DNA from: an uncultured Flavobacteriales bacterium
GTDB taxonomy: Bacteria > Bacteroidota > Bacteroidia > Flavobacteriales_D > Sanyastnellaceae
Length of the DNA stretch: 12,399 nucleotides
Direction: 5' to 3'
Assembly: GCA_937890245.1 (NCBI GenBank)
Contig: CALACF010000311.1
Span: forward strand, 1-12,399
The notes below the pieces were generated by a model, which saw only the letters and a list, made by a program, of their open reading frames with translations, made no database searches and was not told the origin of the DNA. The translations under genes and the position numbers were made by a program. Positions 11,998 through 12,399 of the stretch are shown here, piece by piece (the first letter of the stretch is position 1; each line of letters begins with the position of its first letter).

Positions 11998-12399
11998 ATG
12001 AAATCAGTCGACATCCGCCGCGCCTTCTTGAAGTTCTACGAGGGTAAATCCCACGAGATTGTTCCCAGTGCGCCGATGGTCCTCAAGGACGATCCCACTT
12101 TGATGTTTACGAATGCCGGAATGAACCCGTTCAAAGACATTTTTCTGGGGAACCGGCCGGCGTCTTCACCCCGCGTCGCGGACAGCCAGAAATGTCTGCG
12201 CGTCAGTGGAAAGCACAACGACCTCGAAGAAGTTGGGGTGGATACGTACCACCACACGATGTTCGAGATGCTGGGCAATTGGTCGTTTGGCGATTACTTC
12301 AAGAAGGAGGCGATTGATTGGGCTTGGGAGCTGCTCACAGTGGTATATGGAATTGACCCGGACAAGCTCTACATAACGGTGTTTGAGGGGGATGCCGAG
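11998..12399 (+). CDS. alaS: Alanyl-tRNA synthetase AlaS, 3' end cut by window
   Basis: The first 134 codons of a protein that is usually about 870 residues, charging tRNA-Ala with alanine. The class II catalytic core start is clear: DIRRAFLKFYEGKSHEIVPS (5-24), TLMFTNAGMNPFKDIFLG (34-51), and the motif 2 region GKHNDLEEVG followed by YHHTMFEMLGNWSFGDYFKK. The homologous E. coli stretch reads GKHNDLENVG and RHHTFFEMLGNFSFGDYFK. The editing and C-terminal domains lie beyond the window. The start is fixed by the conserved N-terminus and the promoter box just upstream. Confidence 0.97.
   Translation, partial: MKSVDIRRAFLKFYEGKSHEIVPSAPMVLKDDPTLMFTNAGMNPFKDIFLGNRPASSPRVADSQKCLRVSGKHNDLEEVGVDTYHHTMFEMLGNWSFGDYFKKEAIDWAWELLTVVYGIDPDKLYITVFEGDAE

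Noticed and set aside
1..12399. CRISPR arrays, insertion sequences, tRNA or rRNA genes, toxin-antitoxin or defence genes
   Set aside because: I saw no repeat-spacer pattern, transposase motif, cloverleaf or defence-type protein; every long stretch is accounted for by housekeeping genes.

Overview
The window looks like a chromosomal housekeeping segment of a member of the Bacteroidota, most likely a fairly GC-rich Flavobacteriales-type lineage. Four signs support this: (1) the proteins resemble Bacteroidota forms, namely MurA with Asp in place of the catalytic Cys, DnaJ with a two-repeat zinc region, and a short sigma-54-type response regulator with no Fis domain; (2) no clear Shine-Dalgarno sequences precede the starts; (3) TAnnTTTG promoter boxes, the Bacteroidota -7 element, lie just upstream of three genes; (4) the gene order (alaS diverging from an M23 peptidase followed by a MerR gene; grpE-dnaJ followed by an ABC exporter) is one I associate with this phylum. 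I see no mobile elements, CRISPR arrays, tRNAs or rRNAs, and no non-coding stretch longer than about 100 bases.

Region 1 (2-7979, + strand): the 3' part of murA (cut by the window edge), a TlpA-like membrane-linked thioredoxin, then a tightly packed run grpE - dnaJ - ABC ATPase - ABC permease - Ppx/GppA phosphatase - sigma-54-type response regulator. Gaps within the run are 6 and 14 nt, followed by overlaps of 8, 8 and 16 nt, so these six genes are probably one translationally coupled operon. It combines the DnaK co-chaperones with an exporter, a probable polyphosphate or (p)ppGpp phosphatase and a phospho-receiver ATPase. This suggests a stress-response unit, although the link is inferred from position only. 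A GC hairpin followed by a T-run (8021-8043) may end it.

Region 2 (8082-9533): a small tandem-motif membrane protein (+) converges on folE (-), with a hairpin whose two arms contain the two stop codons. Upstream of folE on the minus strand is a 6-pyruvoyl-tetrahydropterin synthase of the CX5HGH type. The two enzymes catalyse successive steps from GTP to 6-pyruvoyl-tetrahydropterin.

Region 3 (9598-12399): an ADP-heptose epimerase gene (+) for LPS core precursor synthesis, then a minus-strand pair of M23 peptidase and MerR-family regulator, and finally the 5' part of alaS (+), cut by the window edge. The epimerase and alaS genes both have TAACTTTGC ending only a few bases before the ATG, which predicts leaderless or nearly leaderless mRNAs. 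The M23/alaS pair has back-to-back promoter boxes.

I did not find a clearly new multi-gene system. The points most worth a second look are the response regulator with no DNA-binding domain and an altered GAFTGA loop in the chaperone operon, the PTPS-FolE pair, the promoter layout, and a CPSC motif in the exporter's outer loop.
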